Source: Pseudomonas sp. CC6-YY-74 (lineage in GTDB: Bacteria; Pseudomonadota; Gammaproteobacteria; Pseudomonadales; Pseudomonadaceae). Taken from it: DNA of 64,000 bases. Numbering within the stretch: the first letter of the stretch is position 1; each line of letters begins with the position of its first letter. This document shows, piece by piece, positions 61,508 to 64,000 of this stretch. Made by a program: the position numbers and the translations under genes. The notes below the pieces were generated by a model, which was not told the DNA's origin, did not search any database, and saw nothing but the letters and a program-made list of their open reading frames with translations. The stretch spans positions 4,855,501 through 4,919,500 of the forward strand of contig NZ_CP019947.1 of the NCBI RefSeq assembly GCF_002025205.1. Direction: 5' to 3'.

Positions 61508-64000
61508 ATGCCGCGAGTATCGCGTTACCCCGTGCGCCAGTGGATTTGGCGCGCCTTTGTGCAGAGTGCCTTGATTCCGCTGATCCTGGTGGAGACGGTG
61601 TTGATCACCGTGTATTTGCTGAGCAATGCAGCCATTCGCGATGCGCAAATCGGTCATTTGCAGCAGAGCGCCCTGGAGGATTTGTCCACGGCGGTGGCGC
61701 GCGAGGGTCAGGTGATCGACAGTCGGTTACGCTCGGTCGAGGCGCAGGTGCGGATTTTTCGTGATACAGCGAGTCATGCGCTGCAAAGTACCGGCTTCCA
61801 GCCCGATGCACTGGAACTCAAGCGGCATGTTTCGACCCGCAATGGGGTGTTTTACAGCCGTAGCGACGATGGCCGCGCAGCGTCTTTCTACGCTAACAGC
61901 ACGCCACCGGCGCGGCAGGATCACGTCAAGGCCTTGCGCTTGTCGCAAATCGACCCACTGATGCGTTCGATTCGAGACGCCAACCCGTTGGTCAGCGCGC
62001 TCTATTTCAACAGTTGGGACAGCTATAACCGGATTTACCCATTCTTCATGACCCCCGAGCAGTATCCCCATGACATGGTGATACCCGATTACAGCTTCTA
62101 TTACTTGGCCGACGCACGTCACAACCCGGCACGCGATGTGGTGTGGACCGATGTCTATCTCGATCCGGCAGGGCAAGGCTGGATGATGTCGGCAGTGGCC
62201 CCGGTGTACCGCGGAGACTTTCTCGAGGGCGTGGTCGGCCTGGATATAACGGCGGGCCAGATGCTCAGCGAGATCGGTGAGCTGGATGTGCCTTGGCAGG
62301 GCTATGCCATGTTGGTCAGCCGTGACAACAACATCATGGTGTTGCCGCAGGCCGGCGAGCAGGACTTCGCGTTGCACGAGCTTACTGAGTATTCCTACGC
62401 CGAGGCGGTACGTCGTGAGGTGCTCAAGCCTGCGGATTTCAGCCTTGATTCACGTTCTAGCATGCAGCCGCTGTTGCAGGCTATGGCATCGGGTCAGGGC
62501 CGTGTGCAGGAGGTGATGCTCGGTGGGCGCAAGCAACTGGTGGCCTGGAGCGAGATTCCACAAACAGGCTGGCGTCTGATGCTGGTGGTTGATGAGGAAA
62601 ACATCTACCGCGAGACTAACCGCCTGGCCGAGCGCTACTTGCAGATCGGCTACCTGTTGATCGTCGGTCTGGGCTTGTTCTATCTGCTGTTTTTTGCCTG
62701 GATGTGGCTGCGCTCGCGGCGCTTGAGTGATCAACTGGCTCAGCCGATTGCCGGTATCGTCGGCATGATGCGCCGGCTCGGTCAGGGCGATTACCACCCC
62801 AGTGCGCCGTCCAGTCAGATCGATGAGTTGGTCAGCATGGCCCAGGCCGTGCAGCAGACCGGCGAGCAGTTGCAGGCCAGCGACAGCGAGCGGCATGAGG
62901 CGCAGCGGATTCTGCAACTGGTGCTGGAGAGTACTACGGAGAGTCTGTGGGAGGTGGATGCGCCGAACATGGCGATCAAGGTCAGTGACCACTTCGTCAA
63001 ACGTTTCGGCCTGCGAGCCGAGAGCATGAGTTTCAGCGAGTTCAACCTGCGTGTGCACCCGGATGACTTGGAGCGCATCCGCCATCTGCGGCAGCTCTTC
63101 GTGGTCAGCGGTGAGGATCAGTTCGAGGCGGAGTATCGCTATGCCGATGCCAGCGGCGAATATATTTGGTTGCTCAGCCGCGGCAAGGTACTCGAGCGCG
63201 ATAGCAACGGCGGCGCCCTGTGCATCGCCGGTACGCATGTCGACATTACCCGGCTCAAGCAGGTGCAGGAGGAGTTGCGCCGCGCCAGCCTGCAAGCCCA
63301 GGCTGCCAGCCAGGCCAAGAGCCGTTTCCTGTCGAGCATGAGCCATGAGCTGCGCACGCCGCTGAATGCTATTTATGGCTTTGGTCAGTTGATCGAACTG
63401 GAGACGCAAGGCAAGCCGGAGGTCCAGCAGGAAGCAGATTATGCCCGCGAGATCGTGAACGCCAGTCGCCACCTGACGTCGTTGGTCGATGACATCCTCG
63501 ATCTGTCGAGCATCGAGAGCCGCCGCCAGCAGTTGCAATTGCAGGCGGTGGAAGTCGGCGCGCTGCTCAATGGTTGCGCCGAACTGGTACTCCCGGAAGT
63601 CCAGCAGCGGCGTCTGCAGTTGCAGGTACTGGCGCAAGTCGATGCAGGCTTGTACGTGCAGGCCGATATGCGTCGTCTGCGCCAGGTGATACTCAATCTG
63701 CTGTCCAATGCGATCAAGTACAACAGCCCGCAAGGGCTGATCAGTCTGGGCTATGACGTACGCTCGAACTGCGTCCGCTTATGGGTCGAGGACAGCGGTC
63801 CAGGTTTGACCCCCGAACAGCAGACCCAGTTGTTTCAGCCGTTCCAGCGTCTGGGTCGAGAGAACTCGAGCATTCCTGGTACCGGTATCGGCTTGGTGTT
63901 GTGTCGCGAGCTGGCCAGCCTGATGAACGGTGAAATGGGTTTTTGCAGCACGCTCGGTGGAGGTAGCCGTTTCTGGGTCGACTTGCCCAGCGCCGCGGCA
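61508..64000 (+). CDS. Membrane sensor histidine kinase with dCache and PAS domains (partial at the window end)
   Basis: At least 831 residues are visible and the frame runs off the window. Transmembrane helix 1 is at about 16-38, a large periplasmic dCache-like region follows (about 45-360), then helix 2 (about 378-402), a HAMP segment, a PAS domain (about 470-590, FRYADASGEYIWLLSRG-like), a HisKA domain with the phospho-acceptor His613 (SMSHELRTPLNA), and an HATPase_c domain (NLLSNAIKYN, DSGPGLTP, GTGIGLVL). A response-regulator receiver may follow outside. The start is ATG 61508 (MPRVSRYPVRQW) with GGAAGAGA about ten bases before. The ligand cannot be told. Confidence 0.9.
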   Translation, partial: MPRVSRYPVRQWIWRAFVQSALIPLILVETVLITVYLLSNAAIRDAQIGHLQQSALEDLSTAVAREGQVIDSRLRSVEAQVRIFRDTASHALQSTGFQPDALELKRHVSTRNGVFYSRSDDGRAASFYANSTPPARQDHVKALRLSQIDPLMRSIRDANPLVSALYFNSWDSYNRIYPFFMTPEQYPHDMVIPDYSFYYLADARHNPARDVVWTDVYLDPAGQGWMMSAVAPVYRGDFLEGVVGLDITAGQMLSEIGELDVPWQGYAMLVSRDNNIMVLPQAGEQDFALHELTEYSYAEAVRREVLKPADFSLDSRSSMQPLLQAMASGQGRVQEVMLGGRKQLVAWSEIPQTGWRLMLVVDEENIYRETNRLAERYLQIGYLLIVGLGLFYLLFFAWMWLRSRRLSDQLAQPIAGIVGMMRRLGQGDYHPSAPSSQIDELVSMAQAVQQTGEQLQASDSERHEAQRILQLVLESTTESLWEVDAPNMAIKVSDHFVKRFGLRAESMSFSEFNLRVHPDDLERIRHLRQLFVVSGEDQFEAEYRYADASGEYIWLLSRGKVLERDSNGGALCIAGTHVDITRLKQVQEELRRASLQAQAASQAKSRFLSSMSHELRTPLNAIYGFGQLIELETQGKPEVQQEADYAREIVNASRHLTSLVDDILDLSSIESRRQQLQLQAVEVGALLNGCAELVLPEVQQRRLQLQVLAQVDAGLYVQADMRRLRQVILNLLSNAIKYNSPQGLISLGYDVRSNCVRLWVEDSGPGLTPEQQTQLFQPFQRLGRENSSIPGTGIGLVLCRELASLMNGEMGFCSTLGGGSRFWVDLPSAAA

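Noticed and set aside
1..64000. CRISPR arrays, prophage or transposase genes
   Set aside because: No regularly spaced direct repeats and no phage or full transposase genes were seen; only short inverted-repeat elements are present.

Overview
The window is a chromosomal segment of a Pseudomonas-type gammaproteobacterium. The evidence is the core gene order (hfq-hflX-hflK-hflC-yjeT-hisZ-purA, then tRNA-Leu, rnr-rlmB, rpsF-rpsR-DUF2232-rplI, dnaB, alr), the Hfq C-terminus EPGNA, the tmRNA tag peptide ANDDNYGAQLAA, a TtgABC/MexAB-OprM type efflux operon with a divergent TtgR-like repressor, and high G+C with REP-like inverted repeats.

Layout. 1-17.4 kb is conserved housekeeping DNA, mostly on the plus strand: GTPase and protease regulators, histidine and purine synthesis, a chemoreceptor, tRNA-Leu(CAG), RNase R and RlmB, the S6/S18/L9 ribosomal operon, replicative helicase and alanine racemase. 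17.4-29.6 kb is semi-conserved: a 7TM GGDEF protein, YgiQ, a YegD-type Hsp70, small membrane proteins, an orphan sugar-binding protein, oxaloacetate decarboxylase, a lipoprotein and YjdM. 29.8-38.2 kb is accessory: a GspE-like ATPase lacking about 150 internal residues, a PhyH dioxygenase, a double-domain glutaredoxin, a five-heme cytochrome c facing a cytochrome P460, a decarboxylase remnant beside an AraC regulator, and an EamA exporter. 38.4-40.8 kb holds an egtB-egtD pair (ergothioneine type). 40.9-48.9 kb holds a flavoprotein and a set resembling arsenosugar-associated loci: DUF547, two small glycosyltransferases, a TetR regulator with a clear operator, ArsS radical SAM, and a VTT/mercuric-reductase-like fusion, followed by DoxX. 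49.3-55.9 kb is the RND efflux pump and its regulator. 56.6-60.8 kb is a poorly understood four-gene group: a secreted Gly/His/Asp repeat protein, a DUF6502 protein, a DUF5666 protein with a charged repeat tail, and an outer-membrane barrel-like protein. The window ends with tmRNA and the 5' part of a large membrane sensor kinase.

Two points apply across the window. First, seven single-base deletions, all in short runs of one base, break five otherwise well-preserved genes (yjeT, the GGDEF gene, phyH, arsS three-prime half, and the VTT-reductase three times). This pattern looks more like sequencing or assembly error than decay. Second, at least two families of short terminal-inverted-repeat elements lie between genes. 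One of them supplies the stop codon of two different genes.

The best candidate for an undescribed system is the 56.8-60.8 kb group. Next come the TetR-controlled arsenosugar-like cluster and the P460/multiheme cytochrome pair.
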